Source: Siphonodentalium dalli (Eukaryota; Mollusca; Scaphopoda; Gadilida; Siphonodentaliidae). Taken from it: DNA of 64,000 nucleotides. Within the stretch, counting starts at the first letter, position 1. Each line of letters begins with the position of its first letter. The stretch spans positions 216,397,982-216,461,981 of the forward strand of contig CP136063.1 of assembly GCA_032622095.1 (NCBI GenBank). Reading direction: 5' to 3'. Positions 46,411 to 56,930 of this stretch are shown here, piece after piece. The position numbers and the translations under genes were made by a program. Under the pieces are notes generated by a model. The model saw only the letters and a program-made list of their open reading frames with translations. It did no database searches and was not told where the DNA came from.

Positions 46411-46815
46411 GTCACGATTTGACCTGTCCAAAACACTACCCGGACAAAAGTTTTCCTAGGTATCAAATTTCGTCGAAATCCGTCCGTTTTACCAGATTTG
46501 ACCTTGAACTGATAATTTCGAAGGTCAATGTCAGGTCGGGGGTCACGACTTGACCCGCCCAAAAGACTCCCCAGACAAAAGTATCCCTAGGTATCGAATT
46601 TCGTGGAAATCCGTCTGTTTTATCCGATTTGACCTTCGATTGAGCTTTTTAAAGACCAATGTCAGGTCGGGGGTCACGATTCGACCCGTCCAAAACACTC
46701 CCTGGACAAAAGTACCCACATTTATCAGATTTCGTCACAATCCGTCCAGCAGTTTTCCCGGCCATAGCTGACAGACAAACAAACAGACAGACAGAAGTAC
46801 CAAAATATATATTAA
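46410..46815. repeat. 130-bp tandem repeat, three copies, with CAGACAGA tail
   Basis: GTCACGATTTGACCTGTCCA (46413), GTCACGACTTGACCCGCCCA (46540) and GTCACGATTCGACCCGTCCA (46673) mark units of 127 and 133 bp. Each has ACAAAAGTxTxCCTAGGTAT, AATTTCGTCGAAATCCGTC and GATTTGACCTT. The last runs into GACAGACAAACAAACAGACAG and a TATATATTA tail. The words GACCTTGAA, CAAAAGTACCC and TCGTCGAAATCCG tie it to the R family. Confidence 0.85.
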
Positions 46816-46970
46816 ATTTAGAAATGTCAATGCAAGTCCACCATCGGATCGTAATGCACCAATATGCATTCGCACGAAGAGGAACACACATATACGCATA
46901 ACACTCATATGGGATGGGATGGAATACCATGGAAGTATATCTGATTCCATGGAATCTGACCTCTAGTATT

Positions 46971-47291
46971 ATCATTCATTTTATACACCTCCTTCGGGAT
47001 AGGAGAAATGTCACCAGTTGGCTTTGTTGTTATAGACGCTTCTTTGACAGCAGTGCCTATTTCCAATATTAAGTCCTTCTTGAGTGAGGCGACTATATCA
47101 TCTTTTAATTTAATCAATGCATTTGACTTAATCTCTTCACAAATCTCCGCACCAATAACACCAGTCAAATCCTTGAACTGTGTTTTCATACTTGATATTT
47201 CCCTGGATATTGTGGAGATATTCACATGGTCAAGGCCTATAGGTGGTAACTTGGATAAATCATACGCGACGAATAGAGGCAGATCCCCCAT
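46971..47291 (-). pseudogene. LINE ORF1, middle part
   Basis: The frame reads LPLFVAYDLSKLPPIGLDHV, NISTISREISSMKTQFKDLT and EICEEIKSNALIKLKDDIVA, then KEVYKMND, where LINE sequence ends at the insertion. The helical, heptad-like middle fits the coiled-coil segment of ORF1. Its first codons overlap the N-terminal frame at 47260-47291, marking one frameshift. The open frame continues past 46971 into inserted DNA; that tail is not LINE. Confidence 0.75.
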
Positions 47292-47703
47292 GTGTTAAAA
47301 TATCTTTCAAATTATTTACATTTCTATCCGTTCCCTTTCTTTTTATAAGTCTTGATTTACGATTTATCATGTCGTAAAGCAGAAATTTTGCTTGTTCAAT
47401 TTCTGAATCGTCGAATGTTTCTGAGCACAGTTTCATTAACACATCTGTTGTAAGTTTTACAAATTTGTTAACCATGAAACACAACAATTCATTGATAACA
47501 ATCGGTTTACTGGTAGGTTGTTTTTGTCCATCTGAATCTTCCTTTTCCTTCCCTTTACGGGTCTCCGGTTTGTTTGCAGGCATATCTTTTTTGCCGCCCG
47601 TCGACATTCCGAATCTCTTTTTCTCACAAGGTCCACAGAGTTGCAAATCTCCTTGTGTGAAACGCACACCCGATCCACTACCACAGTCTTCACAACCCGG
47701 CAT
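47260..47703 (-). pseudogene. LINE ORF1, N-terminal zinc-binding part
   Basis: From MPGCEDCGSGSGVRFTQGDL the frame continues QLCGPCEKKRF, giving a C-x2-C … C-x2-C pattern that could bind zinc like the PHD-like fingers of CR1-group ORF1 proteins. A basic Lys/Gly-rich linker and a Leu-rich helical part (LLCFMVNKFVKLTTDVLMKL) follow. The frame ends near 47260 and is continued by the next after a shift of one base. Confidence 0.75.
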
Positions 47704-47952
47704 TACGCTCAGGAGTGTGGATCAAATAGAGAAGCGAAATTAGACGTAAATCAAATTTCCACTTATCTTCAAAACTGTCCTGAGTTGCATGAAAGTAACA
47801 ACCGTGATACTTCTACCGAAGCATATTCATCTTTATTGTTCCATTTGGTAACGTCCCATTATTAAATATACGTCGAATAAACAACTTTTAAACTCCTTTC
47901 TTGAGGACAAATCGATAAACGTTGTTGACATGCGTGACGTCACAATCAATCA
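47704..47952 (-). promoter_or_regulatory. Presumed LINE 5' untranslated region
   Basis: These 249 bases lie between the ORF1 start and the possible target duplication at 47953-47960. Non-LTR elements carry an internal promoter here. Nothing more specific than GC-poor sequence with one TGACGTCA word (47936-47943, CRE-like) is visible. Confidence 0.4.
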
Positions 47953-48364
47953 AAAAGCCGAAAGAAATAAACAGCGTTAACCGGTTAACAAACCCAAATA
48001 TAGAAGATATAAGGAGCGTTTAGCGTTATCAACTCCCGGCCAATGACGATGACTGGGGAGTGGATAATGGGTGAAGGAGTCGTCGCACGGGCTCGGGAAT
48101 GATCCGATGGCATTTCCCGTGACTTTTTACTCTTATATAGGAAGTTTGAGCTCAATCGGTCGAGCAGTTTTCGAGTCTATAAAGGACACATATATATATA
48201 TATACGGAAGTCTCAAATTATATAGTAGACTAGCAGGTTAGCCCGCCACTGGCGGCAATCGTCAGAACCATGACAATTTTAATTTTTTTAATTAATTTTT
48301 AAAATTAATTTATGACAATTTTAAATTTTTTTAATGAGCCCGACGTTGTCCGGGCTATTCAAAA

Positions 48365-48805
48365 ACCAAATTTCAAGTCGATAGCTCCACCCGTTTCCGA
48401 GATCTAGTCTGCGCATGCGCGAAGCTGGAGTCGCACGGCATCGGCGACCCGATAATATTCGTATCCGGGGCAAGATACATTCACATACCAAATTTCAAGT
48501 CGATAGCTCCACCCGTTTCCGAGATCTGGTCTGCGCATGCGCGAAGCTGGCGTCGCACGGGCTCGGCGATCCGATAAAATTCGTATCCGGGGCAAGATAC
48601 ATTCACATACCAAATTTCAAGTCGATAGCTCCACCCGTTTCCGATATCTCGTCTGCGCATGCGCTGCACGGGCGTCGCACGGGCTCGCCAATACGACAGC
48701 GACGACGACCTGGTCAAACTACATACACGTACCAAGTTTCGTCCCGATCGGTCGAGGGGTTGGTATCTGATGCAAAAGACGAAATTGTGAGTGTTGGTTT
48801 GTAAC
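48365..48805. repeat. 122-bp subrepeat block 1
   Basis: Units start CAAATTTCAAGTCGATAGCT (48367, 48490, 48611) and contain CCACCCGTTTCCGAGATCTG, TGCGCATGCGCGAAGCTGGC, GTCGCACGGGCTCGGCGACC, ATTCGTATCCGGGGCAAGAT and ACATTCACATACC. The last unit switches to a variant ending GTTTCGTCCCGATCGGTCGA and CAAAAGACGAAATTGTGAGT. The open frames on both strands are period artefacts (122 is not a multiple of 3). Confidence 0.95.
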
Positions 48806-49349
48806 CGGGATTTCTGAGAAGCATTATGCCTATATCCACACTAACTAACCCCCTAAGCCCTGACCTAAGTGTCATACATACTATAACAATGATGCTGAAC
48901 ACTTTGAGGCAATTTTATTGCAGAAATGTTGTAAGAGTACTATGGCATCCAATAAATCTCCCCGCATAGGAAACCACTCAAAAGTATTTCCCGTACATCT
49001 CTCTGCAAACGCTCTTTATAGCGATGCGTCAAAAACCACCGCGGTGCCGATTGCGGTGATTTTGATGATTGGGAAGGGAGAAACGGTGCTCTGAGCTTCT
49101 CCGTGTCCGTGGGATTTCACTTACATACGAAATTTGAGCTCAATCTGTCAACGCGTTTTGGATTCTATGAAGTACACACATATATATATACGGAAGTCTC
49201 AAAATATATAGTACTAGCAGGTTTGCCCGCCACTGGCGGCAATCGTCAGAAACATGACAATTTTAATTTTTTTTAATTAATTTTTTAATTAATTTAATTT
49301 TTTGTTTTTCAATGAGTTAATGATGAGCCCGGCGTTGTCCGGGCTATTC

Positions 49350-49912
49350 AAAAACCAAATTTCAAGTCGATAGCTCCACCCGTTTCCGAGATCTGGTCTG
49401 CGCATGCGCGAAGCTGGCGTCGCACGGGCTCGGCGACCCGATAAAATTCGTATCCGGGGCAAGATACATTCACATACCACATTTCAAGTCGATAGCTCCA
49501 CCCGTTTCCGAGATCTGGTCTGCGCATGCGCGAAGCTGGCGTCGCACGGGCTCGGCGACCCGATAAAATTCGTATCCGGGGCAAGATACATTCACATACC
49601 ACATTTCAAGTCGATAGCTCCACCCGTTTCCGAGATCTGGTCTGCGCATGCGCAAAGCTGGCGTCGCACGGACTGGGCGACCCGATAAAATTCGTATCGG
49701 GGCAAGATACAATCACATACCAAATTTCAAATCGATAGCTCCACCCGTTTCCGATATCTCGTCTGCGCATGCGCTGCACGGGCGTCGCACGGGCTCGCCA
49801 ATACGACAGAGACGACCACCTGGTCAAACTACACTCAGGTACCAAGTTTCGTCCCGATCGGTCGAGGTGTTGGTATCTGATGCAAAAGACGAAATTGTGA
49901 GTGTTGGTCAAT
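49350..49912. repeat. 122-bp subrepeat block 2
   Basis: Four units start at about 49355, 49478, 49600 and 49722, the last being the variant that ends CAAAAGACGAAATTGTGAGT. Identity to block 1 is very high, including the closing variant, so whole blocks were copied together. Confidence 0.95.
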
Positions 49913-50927
49913 AGTCACCGCAAAGTTAATCCCGTCGTGAACCCCACCTCGCAAAGAGCGGACAGTCAATTAAGTGTCATACATACTATAACAATGATGC
50001 TGTAAGAGTACTATGGCATCCAATAAATCTCCCCGCATAGGAAACCACTCAATGTTCCCGTATATCTCTCTGCAGATGCTAATAACGTTGAATGGTAAAC
50101 AGACGCTCTTTATAGCGATGCGTCAAAAACAAACGCTCATTTTGATTAACCCCCGCCGTGCCTTTGCGGTGATTTGGGAGTGGATAAAGGGTGCTCAGAG
50201 CTTCTCCAAAACGCGACAACTACGGTGTTCGTGGGTTTTTACCCTTAGATTGGAAGTTTGAACTCAATCGAGCCAGCCGTTTTCGATTCTATAAATTACA
50301 TATATATATATACGGAAGTCTCAAAATATATAGTACTAGCAGGTTAGCCCGCCACTGGCGGCAATAGTCAGAAACATGACAATTTTTAATTTAATTTTTT
50401 GTTTTTCAATGAGTTAATTTTTTTGTTTTTCAACGAGTTAATTGTGCCTTTTTAATTTTTTAATTAATTGTGCCTTTTTAATTTTGTTTTTCAATTTTAC
50501 CCGATTTTTTTTGTTTTTCAATGAACCCGTCCATGACACTTCCCGTATTTAGCAAGTTTGAGCTCAATCGGTTCGAGTCTATAAAGGACACACACATATA
50601 TATGACACTTCCCGTAGGTAGCAAGTTTGAGCTCAATCGGCATTCCCTGGAATTTCCCAGTCAATATTTAGCAAGTTTGAGCTCAATCGGTTCGAGTCTA
50701 TAAAGGACACACTCATATATATGACACTTCCCGTAGGTAGCAAGTTTGAGCTCAATCGTCATTCCCTGGAATTTCCCAGTCACCAACGCGGCGTAATTTT
50801 GGTACATATATAGAGACCAATTGTCCATCGGCTGTCACGTGTAGTAAAGATGTCATATAAGCCGACATTGCCGTGGGGATGCCCGTTCCTACACGCGTTT
50901 TCGATTCTATGAAGTACCCACATATAT

Positions 50928-50977
<50 letters not shown>
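50928..50977. repeat. TA microsatellite in R repeat
   Basis: ACATATATACACACATACAT is followed by about 18 TA pairs and then CGGAAGTCTCAAATTATATA. This is the expanded form of the short CA/TA tract in other R units. Confidence 0.95.
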
Positions 50978-51504
50978 GGAAGTCTCAAATTATATAGTAG
51001 ATTGGCAGATTCCAGTAGCTTTATAACGGTATATCTGGGGAGAAATCTGATTCTATATTCGTGATTATCTGGGATGATTTCGGTATATAACTATATACTG
51101 TAAAAATAAAGCGCGCCATCCGTGCTCGCAGGGGTGGTCAGAATTAAACAAATGTTTTTTAAATTTAATGTATGTTCGGTATATCTATCTGCAGATGCAA
51201 ATAACGTTGAATGGCAAACAGACGCTCTTTATAGCGATGCGTAAAAAACAAGCGCTCATTAAATAATCACTTGATTAACCCCCGCCGTGCCTTTGCGGTG
51301 ATTTTGAGAGTGGAGAACGCGTGCTCTGGGCTTCTCCAAAACGCCGCGACGACGATTCCCGTGGGGTTTTACATTTAGATGGGAAGTTTGAACTCAATCG
51401 AGCGAACCGTTTTGGATTCTATGAAGTACATATATATATACGAAGTCTCAAAATATATAGTATAGATAGACTAGCCGATGAGCCCGACGTTGTCCGGGCT
51501 ATTC

Positions 51505-51855
51505 AAAAAGCAAATTTCAAGTTGATAGCTCTACCCGTTTCCGAGATCTGGTCTGCGCATGCGCGAAGCTGGCGTCGCACGGGCTCAGCGATCCGATAAA
51601 ATTCGTATCCGGGGCAAGATACAATCACATACCAAATTTCAAGTCGATAGCTCTACCCGTTTCCGATATCTTGTCTGCGCATGCGCTGCGCATGCGCGAA
51701 GCGGGCGCCGCACGGGCTCGCCAATACGACAACGTCGACCGCCTGGTCAAACTACACACACGTACAAAGTTTCGTCCCGATCGGTCGAGAATCGTAGATT
51801 TGTATAAATGACAAACAAACATACATACAAACAGACAATCAGAGGTCTTCAAAAT
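51505..51855. repeat. 122-bp subrepeat block 3
   Basis: One full unit (51508) and one closing variant (51630-51790) are present. In the variant TGCGCATGCGC is doubled. It then runs into a CAAACATACATACAAACAGA microsatellite and the R tail. Confidence 0.92.
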
Positions 51856-52800
51856 ATATATGAGATAGACTAGCAGGTTAGCCCGCCACTGGCGTGGTTC
51901 GTCTCATGGCTTTGTTCGAAAAAGCAATTGCAACAGCTTCCGAGACACGTATGCTGCACCTAGGTGAAAAGTTCGTCGAAATCCGCCAGTTTTACCCGAT
52001 TTGACCTTGAATTGATCATTTTCAAGGTCAAGTCGGGGTCACAATTTAACCCGTCAATGACACTTCCCGTAGGTAGCAAGTTTGAGCTCAATCGGTTCGA
52101 GTCTATAAAGGACACACACATATATATCATTTGTGGGACCTTGGGCGGAAAAACTGACCCGATGAAAATCTCCCCCGTTCCTAGGAAGCCCTAATAAACT
52201 CGAAAAATAAGCCCCGTTTGGGCCAAGACCGCTCATCTATAAGTACATAAGAATCACACAAGACGCTCATGTCTGGATACAGTCACGCTCACGCCCGGAC
52301 CCAGACATAAGAATCACATTACACGCATACGCTCTTTATCAACGACACTGCTGATACGAACGCTCTTTGACTATCAACGCGATTAACCACACAGTGCCGT
52401 TTTTTTGTGACTGAGAGTGGAGAACGGGTGCTGGGAGCTTCTCCAAAACGCCGCGAGGACCATTCCCGTGGGTTTTATCCTTAGATGGGAAGTTTGGTCT
52501 CGATCGGTGCAGCCGTTTTCGATTCTATAAAGTACACACACACACATACGTAGTTCTCAAAATATATTGTAGATATATATTTTTAAGCATATAATAAGAA
52601 TCGCGGCCATGAAATGGCTGTCACAAAAACCACAAACCCAACCATTGCCACGACGTCTCTTACTAAATATATATGTTGTATACAAGCTACAGTTGCTGGA
52701 TGGGGTTTTGGTTGGAGGTTTGGTGGGTGTCTGATCAGCGAAACAACCGACCGGGTCAGCAAACCAAGTACATAATGACGGTAACAGGAAAGAAATTAGC

Positions 52801-52849
52801 ATGGCTGCGGACAATATAGTATCCCTGTTTGATAAACTTAATATTCTAG
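52801..52849 (+). CDS. Candidate first coding exon
   Basis: An ATG in a good start context (A at -3, G at +4: TTAGCATGGCTG) opens MAADNIVSLFDKLNIL and reaches a strong donor (TCTAG|GTAAAG) after 49 bases. MAAxN starts are common in animal proteins. Downstream exon-like pieces occur on the same strand at 53.8-54.0 and 57.6 kb, but phases could not be joined with confidence. The minus strand is also open over this region with a signal-peptide-like start; it has no splice support. Confidence 0.3.
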
Positions 52850-53532
52850 GTAAAGTGAAAGAAATAATGGCTTACAACCTATCCGTCATATAAATTCCCA
52901 ACATAATGAAGGTGGTACATAATTATATGGATGACACGAGTAAGGGGAGGATGTCTGCTAGGCATATTGGAGAAGAGTGTAAATATAATAATGACCAAGG
53001 AGAGCAGGGTCTATCATGGTTCTGTCCAGTCACTCGTTGTGTCGGAACTTTCCCACGATCAAACAAGAGGGGGTAAACTTCATCAATATCAGTTATTTGT
53101 AGTTAGAATCATTGTTGTTCCAATTCCCCGATCAGTAGCCAATGTTCGCAGTGGAGAAAACACCGTGTACAGTATGTAGACCACAGCTGCCTATGTTAAT
53201 CGGATTTATGTTAAAGTCTTTCATTTCAGTTTCCATACCTTTGTAAAATTACCAATTAACATTGGGTCTGCCAGACAGGAATTGTATTTGTCCATGGAGT
53301 CAGTATCCCTACAATGACACATACACTCTGACCGAATATACGAATGAAATTAGGGTGTCACTCTTCCACTAACGAACAGAAAAGTCAAGCTCTTTCACTT
53401 GCAATGTTTTGTTCATGCTTACATCAACAAACAAACACAGACTCTTTGTTAACTAACTCGTTCACTATGTTAAAGAAGTCAGGTGCAAAGCCTAGACCAA
53501 CACAAATACCTGCTCCGTGTGTTTTTTTATAT

Positions 53533-53836
53533 CTGACAATCTGGAAAAGAAATTCTGGAATAGCTTGTTTGTCTTCTCTGTATATTTATAGGAAACGTTT
53601 GAATCTACCATCTTCTGTTTTGCTACAGACAGCAGATATAGAGGGCTGGGTTTGTGAATATGAGTGATTCTGAAGACAATGAAGCTGACAATCTGGAAAA
53701 GATATTCTGGAATAGCTTGTTTGTCTTCTCTGTATATTTATATTAAAAGTGTGAATATACCATCTTCTGTTTTACTACAGGCAGCATATACAGAGGGCTG
53801 GGTTTGTGAATATGACTGATTCTGAAGACAATGAAG
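53533..53836. repeat. 151-bp tandem duplication carrying a splice-acceptor block
   Basis: 53533-53683 and 53684-53836 are two copies, both running from CTGACAATCTGGAAAAGA through CTTCTGTTTTGCTACAG (an excellent acceptor) and GAGGGCTGGGTTTGTGAATA to GATTCTGAAGACAATGAAG. They are about 90% alike. After the second copy the sequence carries on into the coding-like stretch ending at 54013. Confidence 0.9.
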
Positions 53837-54013
53837 CTGATGGTGCAGCTGCAGTTGCTGTTGAGCAACTGATATTCCACCAGACGATACCAGTTCTGTG
53901 GTTGAGGGTGAAGATGGTGTGGATTCAAAATGGAAACTAATATACATCAGTGTTGTTCTGCTTCCCACTTCAACAATCTGTGCTTTTTTATTTGGTGTGG
54001 CTTCTCAAAGCTG
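53778..54013 (+). pseudogene. Coding-like stretch with membrane tail and one frameshift
   Basis: After the second acceptor the frame reads FVNMTDSEDNEADGAAAVAV. A one-base shift at about 53865 is then needed to enter TDIPPDDTSSVVEGEDGVDS and KWKLIYISVVLLPTSTICAF, then LFGVASQS and a TGA at 54013. An acidic cytosolic-type part followed by one hydrophobic helix and a short tail fits a small or tail-anchored membrane protein. It could also be an exon whose frameshift is a sequencing error. No family recognised. Confidence 0.35.
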
Positions 54014-56030
54014 ATTGACTTTATATGCATTGATTGATTGAAGCCATTGGCTCTAGATATGACACTTTCCTCCAGGCATGTTTTTAAAATTCAAAACGGC
54101 ACGCTACAAACAGACTAGGAAATTCCAACAGTATAGTATTGTGTGTTTCAAACCCCCTACAATGCATGGCTGACATTGTATAGTCTGTTTCAAATTCCCA
54201 TTACTGCTTGGCTGCCATAGTAAAGTATGTTTAAAATTATCAATACTTGGCTGTCAGAACTTATCTGCGTGGAGCACCACATCAATGATGTGAACAAAGC
54301 CTTCAAGGAAAAGGGATCGAGAAAATTGAAGGAGTATTCTAGTAGTAGTTTAGGCCTGAATACATTCAAGGAGTGTTCCAGTGACATGGAGTGATAATTT
54401 TCGAATTCCAAAAGTTTCAATGAATTCAAGAAGGTGTGGGAATCCTGTGGTTCGCATTCTCGTATGTTTAAACAAGGTGCTAATGATCAATCACGATTTT
54501 TGCGTACCCGATTCACAATGAATTATTATATTATGACAAATTCCAGATGTTTCGCAATGTACTATACCACATATGTGTATCCATGTTGACTACATAAATG
54601 CGAAATGGAATATAATATTACTACATACCCATGTCGTTCCACGATTAAATGGTTTGGTATCAGGGTGTACAGATACAGCCCTATAATTTATATCTGAACT
54701 GAGGTTATTCGGTATCGTATGTAATTTCTGATGGGTCAAATTGGGTTCCATTTGTAAAACAGCATAATTTGAATTATTCGATTTCGTGGCCAGCATCGGT
54801 GACTGGGAAAATAATAATAGTATAGTATGTACCCGAGACAATCGAATAATGTAAGTCATATATTGGTCAGTTACTGAATATTTCAAACTTAAAAAATTAT
54901 GAAGACATAAATCGTATTTTACCGGTGAATAACAGTACACAATCTGGGCTATTGATCGTAAAATATATCAGTCTCTCAGTATGTAACCATCCTACATCGC
55001 TAAGGGTAATGTAAATATTAAATACAAAAACAATCTGATATCAAACACCATTTGTTTACTTCCGCGTTCCCGAGCGTCTTGGTAACATTTGTTACAGAAC
55101 AATTTCCGAGATTGTTCACTCCGAGTTTAGTGTTATCAAAATAATCTGTAAAACTAGTAAAACTCTGTCGTATATCCCCTAGTGTGGGAAAGACTATTGT
55201 CCATAATCGTGGCTAATAACACCATTAAGTTCACATCAACTACCTTGTAATACAAGTTATAATCCATCGCACAGAGTTTGTTTTCTAGGATATAATTGTA
55301 TATACAGACGTATCGAACGCCCCTATATCACGTGCATTTTCTGGGATGCTATCCCTTGCTTATTAAAGGTACATATGTGGTTTGTGATCTCTGTCGTCTT
55401 AGCTATTTGGGTGTTAAAAGTAAAACTTGTATAGACAATTATTGTCCGGAAATAGTATATGGGTACTAGGAGATATGTGGGGGTGGGTGTGGTAAAAATG
55501 TCATGGCAAATTGTGTAGGTACTAAGATATGTGGTTTAAAATGTCTCATTCAATTGTAGAATTGAATATATGTTGATATATTTCACCTTGGCTAATGTCC
55601 AACATGTGCCCTTCAATATTAACATCTTTTATCTAGATGGGAGGCCAATATTGGCTAATATATATATATTCAGTGGTGGTTACTTTAGCATCTGTCAGAA
55701 TTTTTAATATTTCATCAAACCAATCATTCATCTGAATTACATTTTAATGGAAGAGACAGGCCTGTCCTTTCTCCGAGTTGTTACTCTCTGGGTGCGCCAT
55801 GGATGGTATACATATAGATTGTCAAAGTGCAGCACTAGCTGCTGAGTTTAGCATTGGTTCTCATAGGAAATGGTCAGTTATGTTTCCTATTGAGACCAGT
55901 TTGGATGTGACAAGTGTTAAAATTTAATAATCAGTCCTTATTAGCCAGCAATCAAATTAATGTGCAAGGCAATATTGTCAGTGACTGCTTATTGTTTACA
56001 AAGTAAATGCTAGAAATTATTTTTATGCCG
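54014..56030. other. No gene recognised
   Basis: AT-rich DNA with no repeat unit seen. It may be intron or spacer between the exon-like pieces at 54.0 and 57.6 kb. Confidence 0.35.
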
Positions 56031-56036
56031 GATCAA

Positions 56037-56100
56037 AGCTACTTCCTGTTTAGAGAGTATATTTTATTAGGAATGTTTTACTTCCTGTTTAGAGAGTATA
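56037..56100. repeat. 42-bp direct duplication
   Basis: TACTTCCTGTTTAGAGAGTA at 56039 recurs at 56081 with the same neighbours. The repeated word TACTTCCTGT also resembles an ETS-factor site. Confidence 0.85.
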
Positions 56101-56611
56101 CAATAGGAATTTCTTCCAATCAGAGAGCAGGAAATTTGCCTGCCATATGTGGACCTATTTTCTGGTAGCTAATTCTCCCAATCATAATGGGAGTAGCAAT
56201 AATCCGTTATTTCTGCGGAATAGCCACATAGCCTATTACAATTCAGGAAATAATAACTAATATATTTCGGACCATTCAGAAAGAAAGAATGTAGTTAGCT
56301 CTGAAGGGCATGCTATCCTCTATTCTTCGTCAGCCCAGCGCAAGTTTTCCACCTGGACGCATCTTAACAATTACTTTGATTTTAAAATAAGTTGCATTCA
56401 GCTGAACAATTATGTACCCACCACCATCCCCTTTCACCATCATCCGGGGTGCACCGTTATGGGGTTGTCGGCTTGAGGTATCTCCCTACTAGACTGATTA
56501 CACGCAGTAGTAAATTCACTAATTATAAGCATACATGTAAATGTACACCAATAACTAATTTATAAAGGCTCCTTCATAAATTGTGAATCCATTCACCGAA
56601 AATATTACTAA

Positions 56612-56930
56612 GGCGTGAAGCTGAGGTGTTGCATCCTCCTTGCCTTGTTTTTGGCTTATATGGAAGCTTAATGCTGAGGTGTTGCATCCTCCTTGCCTTG
56701 TTTTACTTTAATTCGAAGCTCAATGCTGAGGTGTTGCCTCATCCTTGTCTTGTTTGCTTATATCAGTGGAGGCTCGATGCTGAGGTGTTGCATCCTCCTT
56801 GCCTTCATGCTCGTTCTATTTGCAGCAGTTCGCTAGCCCCAAGTGGATGTGTTGCATCCTCCTTACCTGCTAATATTTTAATTCGCTACAGTATCCCGGC
56901 TCGATGCCGAGATGTTGCATCCTCATTTCA
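56612..56930. repeat. Minisatellite, six copies of about 53-64 bp
   Basis: GCTGAGGTGTTGCATCCTCC occurs at about 56620, 56673, 56724 (GCCTCATCC), 56779, 56843 (GTGGATGTG) and 56906 (GCCGAGATG). It is usually followed by TTGCCTTG and a variable spacer with TCGATGC. The 119-codon open frame across it is repeat-driven and not a gene. Confidence 0.95.

Larger units (their letters stand above)
42287..46966. mobile_element. 4.68-kb composite insertion splitting LINE ORF1
   Basis: Both flanks are ORF1 coding sequence, so the edges are known to a few bases: the left edge lies in ATGTTATTATACTTCC (42282-42297) and the right edge in CTCTAGTATTATCATTC (about 46961-46977). TATTAT is present at both edges and may be a duplication or shared microhomology. 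TATACTTCCATGGT near the left edge (42290-42303) is inverted at 46926-46939 near the right. Inside are a 1.44-kb tandem unit (about 2.4 copies), 347-bp family A units, a 130-bp tandem repeat with a CAGACAGA tail, and a short unique end. No transposase frame was seen. Confidence 0.8.
38784..47952 (-). mobile_element. Nearly complete CR1/L2-group LINE with a 4.7-kb insertion in ORF1
   Basis: On the minus strand the order is 5' region (47952-47704), ORF1 N-terminal part (47703-46971), inserted DNA (about 46966-42287), ORF1 C-terminal part (to 41695), endonuclease (41678-40791), reverse transcriptase (to 39395), C-terminal domain (to 38887) and a 3' end rich in AATAA/ATAAAA repeats (about 38810-38784). 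Without the insert it is about 4.5 kb, a normal full length for the group. Three frameshifts (about 47285, 40810, 39420) are visible, yet all key motifs survive, so it decayed only lately. Clade is inferred from the RRM-like ORF1 and the YLGH-type C-terminus. Confidence 0.85.
48005..52585. repeat. R repeat array 2
   Basis: R units with the AGCCCGCCACTGGCG tail end at about 48241, 49224, 50347 and 51881; another unit ends near 52560 without the tail. Between tails come AACGCTCTTTATAGCGATGC heads, TTTTACCCTTAGATxGGAAG, CCGTTTTCGATTCTATAAA, CA/TA microsatellites and CGGAAGTCTCAAAATATATA. A variant tail, GAGCCCGACGTTGTCCGGGC, with a perfect hairpin AGCCCG…CGGGCT, leads into the 122-bp subrepeats at 48336, 49326 and 51480. 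From 50520 to 50780 a short ATGACACTTCCCGTAGGTAG unit is repeated three times. Confidence 0.85.

Noticed and set aside
48336-48356. AGCCCG…CGGGCT hairpin resembling a bacterial terminator
   Set aside because: It recurs as the variant tail of a dispersed repeat in eukaryotic DNA, without a U-run or an upstream gene.
48755-48795. CTGATG…GACGAAA at the end of the 122-bp block, hammerhead-ribozyme-like
   Set aside because: The essential CUGANGA box is broken (CTGATGC) and no stem II can form between the two halves.
48365-49912. Regular 122-bp repeats that might suggest a CRISPR-like array
   Set aside because: The whole 122-bp unit is conserved with no variable spacers, and the setting is animal DNA; it is an ordinary tandem repeat.
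48404-49914. Many 60-130-codon frames in the 122-bp blocks
   Set aside because: Repeat-driven frames on both strands, shifting register because 122 is not a multiple of three.
52557-52814. Minus-strand frame starting MSAAMLISFLLPSLC, signal-peptide-like
   Set aside because: It runs into a simple TA/CA-flanked R tail, has no splice or start context support, and overlaps a better plus-strand start at 52801.
55290-55366. Possible internal exon between TTTTCTAG and AAAG|GTACAT on the plus strand
   Set aside because: It is open in the phase left by the exon at 52801, but the peptide is odd and the acceptor average; too little to call.
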